DNA of 64,000 nucleotides. Source: Thermaurantiacus tibetensis (lineage in GTDB: Bacteria; Pseudomonadota; Alphaproteobacteria; Sphingomonadales; Sphingomonadaceae). The stretch covers positions 620,001 to 684,000 of the forward strand of contig NZ_JACHTM010000001.1 in NCBI RefSeq assembly GCF_015354055.1, given 5' to 3'. A model generated the notes under the pieces. That model made no database searches, had not been told where the DNA came from, and saw only the letters and a program-made list of their open reading frames with translations. Made by a program: the position numbers and the translations under genes. Shown here in pieces: positions 1 to 8,362 of this stretch (position 1 is the first letter of the stretch; the number at the start of each line of letters is the position of its first letter).

Positions 1-24
1 CCGCCGAGCCCGCCCGCGCCTGAC

Positions 25-83
25 GGCGGTGGGGCGGCAGGGGGGGCGGCCGTTGGGCGGCAGGGGGGCGGTGGGGCGGCAGG
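25..83. repeat. G-rich imperfect direct repeat
   Basis: A 17-bp sequence (ggcggtggggcggcagg) occurs exactly at 25-41 and 67-83, with a diverged copy between them at about 45-64, so the period is about 21 bp. The plus strand has five or more runs of 3-7 G. No gene is recognisable in bases 1-121. The repeat lies just past the stop codon of the leftward DUF481 gene. It could form a G-quadruplex on the plus strand, but no function is shown. Confidence 0.7.
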
Positions 84-121
84 TCGAAGGGATCGAGGCC
101 GGGCGGCGGCCCCCTCGCCGG

Positions 122-1012
122 TCAGAAGTCCCAGCCGAGCGTGACGCGCGTGACCGTGCTGGTGGACTGGAGACCGGGCGCCGGCTCCTCCTCCCACTGC
201 ACAGTGAAGGAGACGCCCGCCGAGAGCGCCTTCCAGAGCCTGGTCGAGACCGCGAGCGTGTTGATGACCGAGCTTGCGCTGGTCACGAGCAGGAAGCTGT
301 CGTTGGTGAGGCGGGTCTCGGGTGCGAACGTCCAGCCGAAGCGGCTGGCGCCGCGGAATGCGAAGCCGTCGTCGCGGGTGCCGTCGAAGTAGCGCGTCTG
401 CTGGAGGGCCGGGCCGCCCTCGAGGTCCCAGCTGAGCGTCTCGCGCCGCACCACGCGCCAGCCGAGACCTGCCGACTCCACGAACCGCCGGCGGATTCCG
501 GCATCGAAGTTTCGCTCGAAGCCGAACCGGCCGAAGAGGTAGAGGCGGTCGGTCACCTGCCAGTCGCTCTGCCAGGCAGCCAGGATCCGCTCCTGGTCGG
601 TCACCCCGTTCGACCGCTGGATGTCGGCCGAGGCTTCCAGCCGGTGGCGCCAGCGGAGCCCGTCCTTCACGAGGTTGAGACCGAGCGCCAGGTTCCTGGT
701 GTCGGCGTTGCCGGTCTGGAGCGAGCCGCCGATGTCGATCCGTCCGCTCCAGTTCTCGAGGAAGCCCGCCTGCCTCAGGGCAGCCGTCCGCTCGGCCGCG
801 CGGCGGGCGGCGATCTCCGCCACGATCCGGTCGATCTCGCCCGCTGCCTCGGGGTGCGTCTCCTTGGCGACGGCGACGACGGCGTCGATCTTCGCCGTGT
901 CTCCGCTTTCGGCCGCGCGCGCGACCATCGCCCGTACCGGCTCGGGAAGCGGGGCCTGGGCGGCAAGAGGTTGCGCGACGACCGCTAGCGCGACGCCGGC
1001 TATGGTTCGCAT
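122..1012 (-). CDS. DUF481 (YdiY-like) outer-membrane protein
   Basis: This 296-residue protein belongs by its pattern to the DUF481/YdiY family of salt- or acid-induced outer-membrane proteins, whose biochemical role is unknown. Residues 1-20 form a signal peptide ending in ...PLAAQA. Residues about 25-75 are Ala/Glu-rich and probably helical. From about residue 80 (NWSGRIDIGGSLQTGN) to the end the sequence alternates like transmembrane beta strands and closes with a terminal aromatic residue (TLGWDF), as barrel proteins usually do. The frame is open much further upstream, but the ATG at 1012 is chosen because it begins the signal peptide and has an AGGGGGAGA ribosome site in front. It is the last gene of a leftward run with the GH1 and DUF937 genes, 146 bp beyond the GH1 stop. 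Confidence 0.85.
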   Translation of the reverse strand: MRTIAGVALAVVAQPLAAQAPLPEPVRAMVARAAESGDTAKIDAVVAVAKETHPEAAGEIDRIVAEIAARRAAERTAALRQAGFLENWSGRIDIGGSLQTGNADTRNLALGLNLVKDGLRWRHRLEASADIQRSNGVTDQERILAAWQSDWQVTDRLYLFGRFGFERNFDAGIRRRFVESAGLGWRVVRRETLSWDLEGGPALQQTRYFDGTRDDGFAFRGASRFGWTFAPETRLTNDSFLLVTSASSVINTLAVSTRLWKALSAGVSFTVQWEEEPAPGLQSTSTVTRVTLGWDF

Positions 1013-1158
1013 CGGCAATCTCCCCCTGTCAGGACCCCACCCGGCCGGCCGTTGGAGCACGTGCTTCGAACATGCAAGCGTCCTGGCCAGCGTGCGTCGG
1101 GCGTTGCAGCCGGGCCTCTCCAGAAACCCCGTGCGACGGCGCAGTTGCTCCGCGAATG

Positions 1159-2541
1159 TCAGAGAATGGCGTTGGCGGCGGCGCTGGCGCCGAACCAGCG
1201 GGCACTCAGCTTCGGCGTGCGCAGCTGGGTTGCAAAGTCCACGTGGACGAGGCCGAACCGCCGCTGGAGACCGTCGGTCCACTCGAAGTTGTCGAACGCC
1301 GACCAGAAGAAGCAGCCATGAACCGGAGCTCCCGCCTCGATGGCGCGGGCCAGCGCTGCCATGCCGGCGCGCAGGTACATCACCCGGTCGGTGTCGTGCA
1401 CTTCGCCGTCGGGGCCGGGCGCATCCTTGGCCGCGCAGCCATGCTCCGTGATCAGCAAGGACTTCGGCTGCCAGACCTCGTGGACGAGCCGCGGGCCCCA
1501 GTGGAGCGCCTCCGGGTCAAGGAGGTGCCAGGCCGAGTCCATCCGCGGGTGGGAGGGGTTGAGCCTGAGGGCGCGCCAGCCGCGCGGGGAGTCGTCCGCC
1601 ACGACATAGGCCGAGGGACGGTAGATGTTGAGGCCGACGATGTCGACCGGTGCGCCGATCGCGGCCATGTCGCCGGGCTCTACCTGCGGTGCCGCCTCGC
1701 CCTCGCTCTTCAGCCACTCGGCATCGTAGGCGCCCTCGAGCATCGCCGTCAGATAGGGGGCATTGAGATGCCGGAGCGCGCGCCGTGCGGCCACAATGTT
1801 GGCCGGGGTGGCGACCGCCGGCACCGGCACCTCGACATTCTCGGCCGGCCCCACCTGCACGTCCCGCCGGCCCTCGGCGCGAATGGCCTGGACGGCAAGC
1901 CCGTGGCCGAGAAGGGCATTGTGGCGGACCTGCGCCAGCCCCTTGCGGTCGAGCGCGAGGCCGGGGGCGAGGCGGATCCGGACCGTGCGGCCACCGACCG
2001 CCACCTCGAGGCCCTGATACCCCATGTCCACGAACGAGCGGAACTCGTTGATGGTGAAGAAGTCCGTCACCCGGTCCGACAGATGGCGGGCAACGAACCC
2101 GGCGTAGCGCGCGAAGGCTTCCGCAGTCTCCCGGGCCTGCCAGCCGCCAAACCGGTCCTCAAGGCTCTGCGGCAGGTCCCAGTGGTAGAGGGTGGCAAGG
2201 GGGCGGATTCCGGCTGCGAGGAGTTCGTCGACGAGGCGGGTGTAGAAGTCGAGCCCGGCGGGATTCGGGGGGCCGTCCCCTTGCGGGAAGATCCGCGGCC
2301 AGGAGATGGAGAAGCGGTAGGCCTGCGCACCGAGGTCGCGCATGAGCGCCACGTCGGAGCGGTAGCGGCGGTAGTGGTCGATCGCGACCTCGCCGCTCTC
2401 GCCGTTGCGGATGTTGCCCGGAACCTTGCAGAAGCTGTCCCAGATCGAGGGGCCCTTGCCGTCGGCGTCGGGCGCGCCCTCGATCTGGTAGGCCGAGGTC
2501 GCAAGCCCCCAGAGAAAGCCCTCGGGCAGGCGCGTGCGCAT
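1159..2541 (-). CDS. Glycoside hydrolase family 1 (beta-glucosidase-like)
   Basis: A 460-residue GH1 retaining beta-glycosidase, the usual length for the family. It should hydrolyse beta-linked glycosides in the cytoplasm, since no signal peptide is seen. The N-terminus has the family signature FLWGLATSAYQIEG (residues 9-22). The acid/base glutamate is E166 and the nucleophile E366. Both sit in altered contexts: the usual TFNEP is TINEF (163-167), and ITENG is ITEHG (364-368). The substrate-lining segment FFWSAFDNFEW (411-421) is normal. The gene starts 4 bp after the DUF937 stop, so the two are probably co-transcribed. The sugar specificity cannot be read from sequence. Confidence 0.9.
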   Translation of the reverse strand: MRTRLPEGFLWGLATSAYQIEGAPDADGKGPSIWDSFCKVPGNIRNGESGEVAIDHYRRYRSDVALMRDLGAQAYRFSISWPRIFPQGDGPPNPAGLDFYTRLVDELLAAGIRPLATLYHWDLPQSLEDRFGGWQARETAEAFARYAGFVARHLSDRVTDFFTINEFRSFVDMGYQGLEVAVGGRTVRIRLAPGLALDRKGLAQVRHNALLGHGLAVQAIRAEGRRDVQVGPAENVEVPVPAVATPANIVAARRALRHLNAPYLTAMLEGAYDAEWLKSEGEAAPQVEPGDMAAIGAPVDIVGLNIYRPSAYVVADDSPRGWRALRLNPSHPRMDSAWHLLDPEALHWGPRLVHEVWQPKSLLITEHGCAAKDAPGPDGEVHDTDRVMYLRAGMAALARAIEAGAPVHGCFFWSAFDNFEWTDGLQRRFGLVHVDFATQLRTPKLSARWFGASAAANAIL

Positions 2542-2545
2542 GCCC

Positions 2546-3115
2546 TCAGCGGCCGACCATCCGCAGGATGTCGTCGAGCGGGTTGCCGTCGCCGTCCATG
2601 TCGAGGAGGCGGGCGACGTTGCCCAGCCCGCCGCCTGACTGCCCGCCGCCCGTGAGCGCGCCGATGACCGCGCCGAGGAGGCCGCCGCCGCCGCCCGCCG
2701 GGGACGCCGAGGCCTGCTTGGCCATGAAGCCGGCTGCCGCCATCGCCACCATGGGCAGCATCTGCTTCAGGAGATCGGCGCCGATCCCGGTCTGGCCTGC
2801 CGCCTGCTGGGCGACGGTCCGCGACACGTCCTTCGAGCCGAAGATCTGGCCGAGCACGGCATCGCCCTGCTGGACCGGCGTGGGATCCTTCCCGAGCACG
2901 GCATCGAGCAGGCCTCCGCCTCCCATCTGGCCCAGCATGCCGACGAGGCCGGCGAGGCCATCGGGCTGGGCTGCTGCCTGCTGCTTGAACCCGCCGAGAA
3001 CGGCCGGGAGCAGCGCTGCCGCACCCTTTTCGACCACCCCGGCATCGACCCCGAGTTCGCGCGCCATGGCGGCGATGCCGTCGGCACCGCCCAGCACCTC
3101 GATCGTCCGTTGCAT
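2546..3115 (-). CDS. DUF937 family protein
   Basis: A 189-residue protein rich in glycine, alanine and glutamine that resembles the DUF937 (YidB-like) family, of unknown function. Visible features are a helical N-terminal part with GVDAGVVEKGAAALLPAVLGGFK, several Gly-rich turns (GQMGGGGLLDAVLG, SPAGGGGGLLGAVIGAL), and a C-terminal aspartate loop LLDMDGDGNPLDDILR that looks like the family's common ending. There is no signal peptide or clear membrane span. The ATG at 3115 has a strong GGGAGGG site 7 nt upstream and is preferred to longer open frames. It is the first gene of the leftward DUF937-GH1(-DUF481) run and is divergent from argB, with about 115 bp between starts. Confidence 0.8.
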   Translation of the reverse strand: MQRTIEVLGGADGIAAMARELGVDAGVVEKGAAALLPAVLGGFKQQAAAQPDGLAGLVGMLGQMGGGGLLDAVLGKDPTPVQQGDAVLGQIFGSKDVSRTVAQQAAGQTGIGADLLKQMLPMVAMAAAGFMAKQASASPAGGGGGLLGAVIGALTGGGQSGGGLGNVARLLDMDGDGNPLDDILRMVGR

Positions 3116-3231
3116 GAAAGCCCTCCCGCGACCCTCGCGACCTAGCCGTTCCGGGAGGTCCGAACAACCCCGAAGGCGGCCGCCGTCATGGCCCTTCCGC
3201 TTTGCTCCGCAGCCTGCCAAGGCGGCGGCCG

Positions 3232-4152
3232 ATGTCCGGCAAGACCCACGTGCGACCCACGGCTGCGCCCGACCCGGCGATGCTCGCCAAGGCGGAAACG
3301 CTGGTCGAGGCGCTGCCCTACCTCCAGCGCTACCGGGGCAAGTGCTTCGTCGTGAAGTACGGCGGGCATGCGATGGGCGACCCGGCGCTTGCGCGGGACT
3401 TCGCCGAGGACATCGTGCTCCTCGAGGCGGTCGGAATCCGCCCGATCGTGGTCCACGGGGGTGGCCCGCAGATCGGCGCCATGCTGAAGCGTCTCGGCCA
3501 CGAAAGCCGGTTCGTCGATGGCTTGCGCGTGACCGATTCGGCCACCGCGGAAGTTGCCGAGATGGTGCTGTCTGCCATCAACAAGGAGCTGGTGACGTGG
3601 ATCGCCGAGGCCGGCGGGCGGGCCGTCGGCGTCTCGGGGAAGGACTCCGGGCTGGTCGTGGCCGAAAAGCTCGCCCGCACCCGCCGCGACCCCGAATCGA
3701 TGATCGAGCAGGTGGTCGATCTCGGCTTTGTCGGCGAGCCGGCGCGGGTCGACCGCACGCTCCTCGACGTGCTGACCGCGGCCGACCTCATCCCGGTGGT
3801 TGCCCCGATTGCGGCCGGCGCGGACGGTGCCACCTACAACATCAACGCCGACACCATGGCAGGCGCGCTCGCGGCCGCCGTGGGCGCGGCGCGCCTCTTC
3901 CTGCTGACCGATGTTCCCGGCGTGCTGTCGAAGGAGGGCGCGCTGCTGACCGACCTCACCCCCGACCGGGTTGCCGCCCTTGTTGCGGATGGCACCATCT
4001 CGGGCGGGATGATCCCGAAGCTCGAGACTTGCGTGGCCGCCGTGGAGGGCGGTGTCGATGCCGCCGTCATCCTCGACGGCCGGGTGCCGCATGCCATGCT
4101 GCTCGAGATCTTCACCCGCGAGGGCGCGGGCACGCTGGTGCGGCGGGCGTGA
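3232..4152 (+). CDS. argB: Acetylglutamate kinase
   Basis: This enzyme phosphorylates N-acetyl-L-glutamate, the second step of arginine/ornithine synthesis, in the cytoplasm. It is 306 residues long from the chosen ATG. Key motifs are KYGGHAM near the N-terminus (phosphate binding), [10 protein letters not shown] (acetylglutamate/ATP loop), the YNINADT segment, and LLTDVPGVL followed by GGMIPKLE near the nucleotide site. The frame can be extended to a TTG at 3202, but the ATG at 3232 gives the usual N-terminus. The stop overlaps the start of the next gene by 4 bases (GTGA), implying translational coupling. In many alphaproteobacteria ArgB is feedback-inhibited by arginine; that is family knowledge and is not visible here. 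Confidence 0.96.
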   Translation: MSGKTHVRPTAAPDPAMLAKAETLVEALPYLQRYRGKCFVVKYGGHAMGDPALARDFAEDIVLLEAVGIRPIVVHGGGPQIGAMLKRLGHESRFVDGLRVTDSATAEVAEMVLSAINKELVTWIAEAGGRAVGVSGKDSGLVVAEKLARTRRDPESMIEQVVDLGFVGEPARVDRTLLDVLTAADLIPVVAPIAAGADGATYNINADTMAGALAAAVGAARLFLLTDVPGVLSKEGALLTDLTPDRVAALVADGTISGGMIPKLETCVAAVEGGVDAAVILDGRVPHAMLLEIFTREGAGTLVRRA

Positions 4153-4577
4153 GGCGCACCCTTGCAGCGGGTGTGGCGGCGATCGCGCTTGCCCACGCGG
4201 CGCCGGGCGAGGCCGCTCGGCGGGCGATGGGCGAGCTCTGGGTCTGGCCCGAGCTCTTCGGCCAGGCGCTTGCGCCGCTTGCCGGCATCGGTGCCCGGGC
4301 GGTCCGCGAGGGCCTGTGCCCGGGCCTGGCGCCGGGGCCGGACGGGGTGCTCCACAGCTACGCGCTCGAGGCGCGGTTCCGGGTGCGCGGAGTCAGCAAC
4401 CGGCGAGTCGAGGTGACGGAGCTTCGCGTGGTGAACCCCTCCGGCTGCGCCCCGCTCGATGCCGAGGTGTCCCGCTTCATGGCGGGCGCCATCCCGGAAT
4501 TTGCCGAGCCCCGCGCCGACTCGGACGGGGACGGCTGGTTCCGGATCCCGCGGATCATGCTCCGCGTGACCGACTGA
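4149..4577 (+). CDS. Small putative exported protein downstream of argB
   Basis: A 142-residue protein I do not recognise. It starts at a GTG that overlaps the argB stop (GTGA), so it is almost certainly translated with argB. The first about 22 residues ([21 protein letters not shown]) look like a signal peptide. The mature part has an Ala/Gly/Pro-rich stretch and then a beta-like C-terminal half ([18 protein letters not shown]), a single cysteine in NPSGCAPL, and the end [13 protein letters not shown]. The overall shape faintly recalls a TonB C-terminal fold, but I see no diagnostic motif. It is convergent with metK, 3 bp apart. Confidence 0.6.
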   Translation: MRRTLAAGVAAIALAHAAPGEAARRAMGELWVWPELFGQALAPLAGIGARAVREGLCPGLAPGPDGVLHSYALEARFRVRGVSNRRVEVTELRVVNPSGCAPLDAEVSRFMAGAIPEFAEPRADSDGDGWFRIPRIMLRVTD

Positions 4578-4580
4578 GCG

Positions 4581-5768
4581 TCAGAGCGCGTCGCGCAGCG
4601 CGTCGACGAGGTCGGTCCGCTCCCAGGTGAAGCCGCCCTCGGCATCGGGCGTGCGGCCGAAGTGGCCGTAGGCGGCCGTCCGTTCGTAGATGGGCCGGTT
4701 GAGCCCGAGGTGGGTGCGGATTCCCTTGGGCGTCAGGCGAACGAGACGGGGCAGGGCCGCCTCGATCCGGTCCTCGGGAACGGTGCCGGTGCCGTGGGTG
4801 TCGACGAGGATCGACAGCGGCTCGGCAACGCCGATGGCGTAGGAGAGCTGGATGGTGACTCGCCGGGCAAGGCCTGCTGCGACGATGTTCTTGGCGAGGT
4901 AACGGGCGACATAGGCCGCCGAGCGGTCCACCTTGGTCGGGTCCTTGCCCGAGAAGGCGCCGCCGCCGTGGGGCGAGGCCCCGCCATAGGTGTCGACGAT
5001 GATCTTGCGCCCGGTGAGCCCGGCATCGCCGTCGGGGCCGCCGATCTCGAACAGGCCGGTCGGGTTCACGAAGATCCGCGAGCTGTCGTTCGGCACCCAG
5101 CCCTTCGGCAGCACATCCTCGAGCACCGTCATCACATAGTCGCGCAGCCGCTTCTGCCCGGCGTCGTTCGAAAGCTCGCGGGTGTGCTGGGTCGACACGA
5201 CGAGCGCGGTCGCGCCCACGGGCACTTCGTTCTCGTAGGCGAGCGTGACCTGGCTCTTGGCGTCGGGCTCGAGGAAGTCGACCACCCGGTTGTGCCGGTC
5301 CTGCGCGAGCCGCTCGAGGATCCGGTGCGCGTAGTAGAGGGTGGCCGGCATGAACTCCGGGGTCTCGTCGGTCGCGTAGCCGAACATGATCCCCTGGTCG
5401 CCCGCGCCCTCGTCCTTGTTGCCGCTCTCGTCGACGCCCATCGCGATGTGCGCCGACTGGCCGTGGAGGTGGCAGGCGAAGTCGGCCGTCTGCCAGTGGA
5501 AGCCGTGCTGCTCGTAGCCGATGCGCCGCACGGTGGCGCGGGCCACCTTCTCGATCTCGTCGAGCGTGGGGAAGACATCCGGGTTGCAGCGCACCTCGCC
5601 GGCCAGCACGATCCGCTGGGTGGTCACCAGCGTCTCGCAGGCGACGCGCGCAACCGGGTCGCGCGAGAGGAAGAGGTCGACGACCGCGTCCGAGATCTGG
5701 TCGGCCACCTTGTCGGGGTGACCTTCGGACACGGACTCGGACGTGAAGGTGAAGTGCGAGCGCGGCAT
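4581..5768 (-). CDS. metK: S-adenosylmethionine synthetase
   Basis: It makes S-adenosylmethionine from methionine and ATP. At 395 residues it is the normal length. Signatures are EGHPDK (residues 15-20) at the ATP site, GAGDQG (121-126), and the glycine-rich phosphate loop GGGAFSGKD in the central domain. A longer frame exists, but the ATG at 5768 ([20 protein letters not shown]) matches the family N-terminus. It lies 54 bp downstream of lnt on the same strand, a common alphaproteobacterial arrangement. The leader is short, and I could not fit a known SAM riboswitch into it. Confidence 0.97.
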   Translation of the reverse strand: MPRSHFTFTSESVSEGHPDKVADQISDAVVDLFLSRDPVARVACETLVTTQRIVLAGEVRCNPDVFPTLDEIEKVARATVRRIGYEQHGFHWQTADFACHLHGQSAHIAMGVDESGNKDEGAGDQGIMFGYATDETPEFMPATLYYAHRILERLAQDRHNRVVDFLEPDAKSQVTLAYENEVPVGATALVVSTQHTRELSNDAGQKRLRDYVMTVLEDVLPKGWVPNDSSRIFVNPTGLFEIGGPDGDAGLTGRKIIVDTYGGASPHGGGAFSGKDPTKVDRSAAYVARYLAKNIVAAGLARRVTIQLSYAIGVAEPLSILVDTHGTGTVPEDRIEAALPRLVRLTPKGIRTHLGLNRPIYERTAAYGHFGRTPDAEGGFTWERTDLVDALRDAL

Positions 5769-5822
5769 GGGCCGGCCCGCTAGCCTCTCCGGCACGGGAG
5801 CGCAAGGGAGTTAAAGTTTCGT

Positions 5823-7388
5823 TTATGTCCTTTTGCGGCCGTTCACCGCGGCGAGGGCGAGGAGCAGCAGCGCGAGGGCGGCCGGGATGGCCTGGCCGAA
5901 CCGGGCGAAGGGCGTCGGCGGCAGGGGCTTCGCCAGCGGTTCGAGGAGGGTGCCAGCGGTGTCGGGAGGCAGCGCAGCGGTCACGCGGCCGCGCGCGTCG
6001 ATGACGCCGGTGACGCCCGTGGGCGTGACCCGCACGACGGGAAGGCCTTCCTCGATCGCCCGCAGCCGGGCCAGCGCGAAGTGCTGCGGCGGCCCGGTGG
6101 GGCCGAACCAGGCGTCGGACGAGACCGTGAGGATCAGCTCGGGCCGTTTGCGCCGGTCGACGACGCGGCCGGGGAAGATGATCTCGTAGCAGATGGCGGC
6201 GGCATAGGCGGGGAAGCCCGGCAGCCGGACCGTCTCGGGGCCCGGGCCCGGCCAGAAGTCGAGCGTGCCGGGCACGAGGCGGGCAAGGCCGAGGGGCTCG
6301 GCAATCGCGCGGAGCGGGAGATACTCGCCGCCTGGCACCAGGTGCGCCTTGTCGTAGCGGTGGAGGATTCGCCCGGCCGCGTCGAGCGCGAACAGGCTGT
6401 TGCGGATGCCGACGGCCTCGCCGCGGGGGTCGCGTTCGGCCTTGATGCCGCCTGCGAGCAGCATCGCGCCCGGCGGAAGAGCGCGGGTGACGAGGCGGGC
6501 CACCCAGGGGTTCTCGTCAGGCGGGAACTCGATGGCGCCTTCGGGCCAGACGACGGCAGCAAGCTGCGCGCGTTCCTCGCTCGAAAGGCGGGCGAGCGCC
6601 CGTTCGGTCGTCTCGACATGCGCAAGCAGGTGGCGCTCCGTCCCATTCTCGGCGTGTTTCTCCGCCTGGCTGCTGTTGGGCTGAACGAGCAGGATGTGCG
6701 CCGGCCCCGGGGTCTGCGGCTCGAGGCCGAGACGCAGCAGGCCGGGAGATGCGAGGAGGAGCGCAAGTCCGCCGACAGCCGCTGCGCCGCGCCGGTCGCC
6801 GAGCGCAGCGAGGGCCAGCGCGCCGGCGGCGAGGGCAAGGAGGGCGGAGAGGCCGTCGGCGCCGATCGCGGCGGCGGCGTCGCGGACGCCGGGGATGGGC
6901 AGGAGGGCAAGGCCCGGCGGGTTCCACGGGAAGCCGGTGAAGAGCCAGCCGCGGGCGATCTCGGCGAGGACAAGGGCGCCGGCCCAGGCGAGTGCGAGCG
7001 CCACCGGCGTCCGGCCGAGCGTCCGGGCCGCAAGGGCAGCCACGGCCGGGAACAGGGCGAGGAACAGCGCGAGACCGGCATGGGCGAGGTGCCCGAACCA
7101 GGCCGGCATGGCCGACTGGTAGGTGAAGGCCTTGGCCAGCCAGCCAAGGCCGACGAGGAAGTGGCCGAGGCCAAAGAGGAACCCCGCGCCGAACGCCCGT
7201 GAGGAGGGCAGGCGAACGAGAAGCGCAACGAGAACCGCCTGGCCAAGGAGGGCGGCCGGCCAGGCCTCCCACGGCGGGAAGCCGAGGGCCGAGACGGCGC
7301 CGGCCATGGGAGCGAGAAGCCAGCGGCCGCGTATGAGGAGCCGGTCGGGCGAGCGCGCGGGCGTGGCGGCGGGACGGTGCACGGCCAC
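5823..7388 (-). CDS. lnt: Apolipoprotein N-acyltransferase
   Basis: An integral inner-membrane enzyme that adds the third acyl chain to the N-terminal cysteine of lipoproteins. The 521 residues fit the family: about 200 N-terminal residues carry six to seven hydrophobic spans, a nitrilase-like periplasmic domain covers about 230-490, and a final span precedes the basic end GRKRT. The nitrilase catalytic triad is present as E283 (WPEG), K347 (YDKAHLVPGGEYLP) and C400 (ICYE). The start is GTG at 7388. The gene is divergent from the methyltransferase gene that follows, with 74 bp between starts, and upstream of metK on the same strand. Confidence 0.95.
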   Translation of the reverse strand: MAVHRPAATPARSPDRLLIRGRWLLAPMAGAVSALGFPPWEAWPAALLGQAVLVALLVRLPSSRAFGAGFLFGLGHFLVGLGWLAKAFTYQSAMPAWFGHLAHAGLALFLALFPAVAALAARTLGRTPVALALAWAGALVLAEIARGWLFTGFPWNPPGLALLPIPGVRDAAAAIGADGLSALLALAAGALALAALGDRRGAAAVGGLALLLASPGLLRLGLEPQTPGPAHILLVQPNSSQAEKHAENGTERHLLAHVETTERALARLSSEERAQLAAVVWPEGAIEFPPDENPWVARLVTRALPPGAMLLAGGIKAERDPRGEAVGIRNSLFALDAAGRILHRYDKAHLVPGGEYLPLRAIAEPLGLARLVPGTLDFWPGPGPETVRLPGFPAYAAAICYEIIFPGRVVDRRKRPELILTVSSDAWFGPTGPPQHFALARLRAIEEGLPVVRVTPTGVTGVIDARGRVTAALPPDTAGTLLEPLAKPLPPTPFARFGQAIPAALALLLLALAAVNGRKRT

Positions 7389-7462
7389 GGCCCTAGCGCC
7401 GGGCCCCGGCGGCTGCCACTGCGGGGTTGAAGCGCGGCGGCGGGGGCGGGCAGGGGTGTTCC

Positions 7463-8170
7463 ATGGAACCCGCGATCATCCTCGTGCGCCCGCAGCTCGG
7501 CATGAACATCGGCATGGTGGCGCGGGCGATGGCGAACTTCGGCCTCTCCGACCTGCGCCTCGTGGCCCCGCGCGACGGCTGGCCCAACCCGGACGCCGGC
7601 CCGCCGGCGGCGGGGGCCGACCATGTGCTCGATGCGGCGCGGCTGTTCCCGTCAGTCGACGCGGCGCTTGCCGACTGCGCGCTGACCTTTGCGACCGCCT
7701 TTCGCCCGCGCGACCTCGTGAAGCCGGTCGTTGCGCCGCGGGCGGCGGCGGCGGAGATCCGGGCCTCGGGAGCGAAGGCCGGCATCCTCTTCGGGCCGGA
7801 GCGGTCGGGTCTTCTCACCGATGACATCGTGGCGGTGCAGACGCTTGTCACCATACCTGCCGACCCGGCCTTTGCCTCGCTGAATCTTGCGCAGGCGGTG
7901 CTGGTGCTGGCCTACGAGTGGTTCCTGGCCGGGGAGCCGGCCGTGCCTTCGGGACCGGAGCGGGTGCCGGCGCCCCATGGCGAGCTCTGCGGGCTCATCG
8001 ACCAGCTGAACGAGGCGCTGGCTGCGCGTGGCTACTTCTTTCCCCCGCACCGCACGCGGGCCACGCAGAGGACGCTGGCCGGGATCCTCTCGGCCGCGCG
8101 GTTCACTTCCGACGAGGTCCGGACCCTGCGCGGGGTCATCAAGGCGCTCCAGCGCGCGCCTTCCGGCTGA
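7463..8170 (+). CDS. trmJ: SPOUT-family RNA 2'-O-methyltransferase (TrmJ-like)
   Basis: A 235-residue SpoU/TrmH-class knot methyltransferase, most like TrmJ, which methylates the 2'-hydroxyl at position 32 of certain tRNAs. The three SPOUT motifs are visible: RPQLGMNIGMVARAMANFG near the N-terminus, GILFGPERSGL in the middle, and LNLAQAVLVLAYEW. The C-terminal extension (ELCGLIDQLNEALAARGYFFP...) is the helical part typical of TrmJ. The ATG at 7463 is used rather than an upstream in-frame codon because the Gly-rich stretch before it looks untranslated. The exact target RNA is inferred from family only. Confidence 0.87.
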   Translation: MEPAIILVRPQLGMNIGMVARAMANFGLSDLRLVAPRDGWPNPDAGPPAAGADHVLDAARLFPSVDAALADCALTFATAFRPRDLVKPVVAPRAAAAEIRASGAKAGILFGPERSGLLTDDIVAVQTLVTIPADPAFASLNLAQAVLVLAYEWFLAGEPAVPSGPERVPAPHGELCGLIDQLNEALAARGYFFPPHRTRATQRTLAGILSAARFTSDEVRTLRGVIKALQRAPSG

Positions 8171-8209
8171 GACGTCCGACCTTCCCGCCAGCGTCCGTCG
8201 TCCCGTCCC

Positions 8210-8293
8210 GCCGCCTCCGCCCTGCCGCCTCCGCCCTGCCGCCTCCGCCCTGCCGCTTCCGCCCCGCCGCCTCTGCCCCGCCGCCTCCTTCCC
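8210..8293. repeat. 14-bp tandem repeat, six copies
   Basis: Six back-to-back 14-bp units of gccgcctccgccct lie between the convergent ends of the methyltransferase gene and ctrA. Units 1-3 (8210-8251) are identical; units 4-6 carry one to three changes each. The unit is not a multiple of three and sits outside any supported gene, so it is a non-coding minisatellite. Copy number probably varies among strains, which is inference. Confidence 0.9.
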
Positions 8294-8343
8294 GCGGACT
8301 GCCCCGGGGCGTCTCGCGGAGCCTCGCGCGGCCGGAGTGGCCC

Positions 8344-8362
8344 GACCGATGGCCGATCGGTC
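8344..8362 (-). terminator. Hairpin immediately after the ctrA stop
   Basis: GACCGAT (8344-8350) and ATCGGTC (8356-8362) form a perfect 7-bp stem with a 5-base loop. On the minus strand it begins at the base next to the ctrA stop codon. No T-run follows on either strand, so it may protect the 3' end or act with Rho rather than be a classical intrinsic terminator. Confidence 0.45.

Noticed and set aside
3202-3231. Longer argB start at TTG 3202
   Set aside because: The added residues are not family-like, and the ATG at 3232 fits the known N-terminus.
5769-5822. SAM or SAM/SAH riboswitch before metK
   Set aside because: The leader is only 54 bp, and I could not match the conserved cores of the SAM riboswitch classes I know. 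A covariance search would decide.
8210-8293. The 14-bp repeats as a CRISPR array
   Set aside because: Units are contiguous without spacers, too short, and no cas genes are near.
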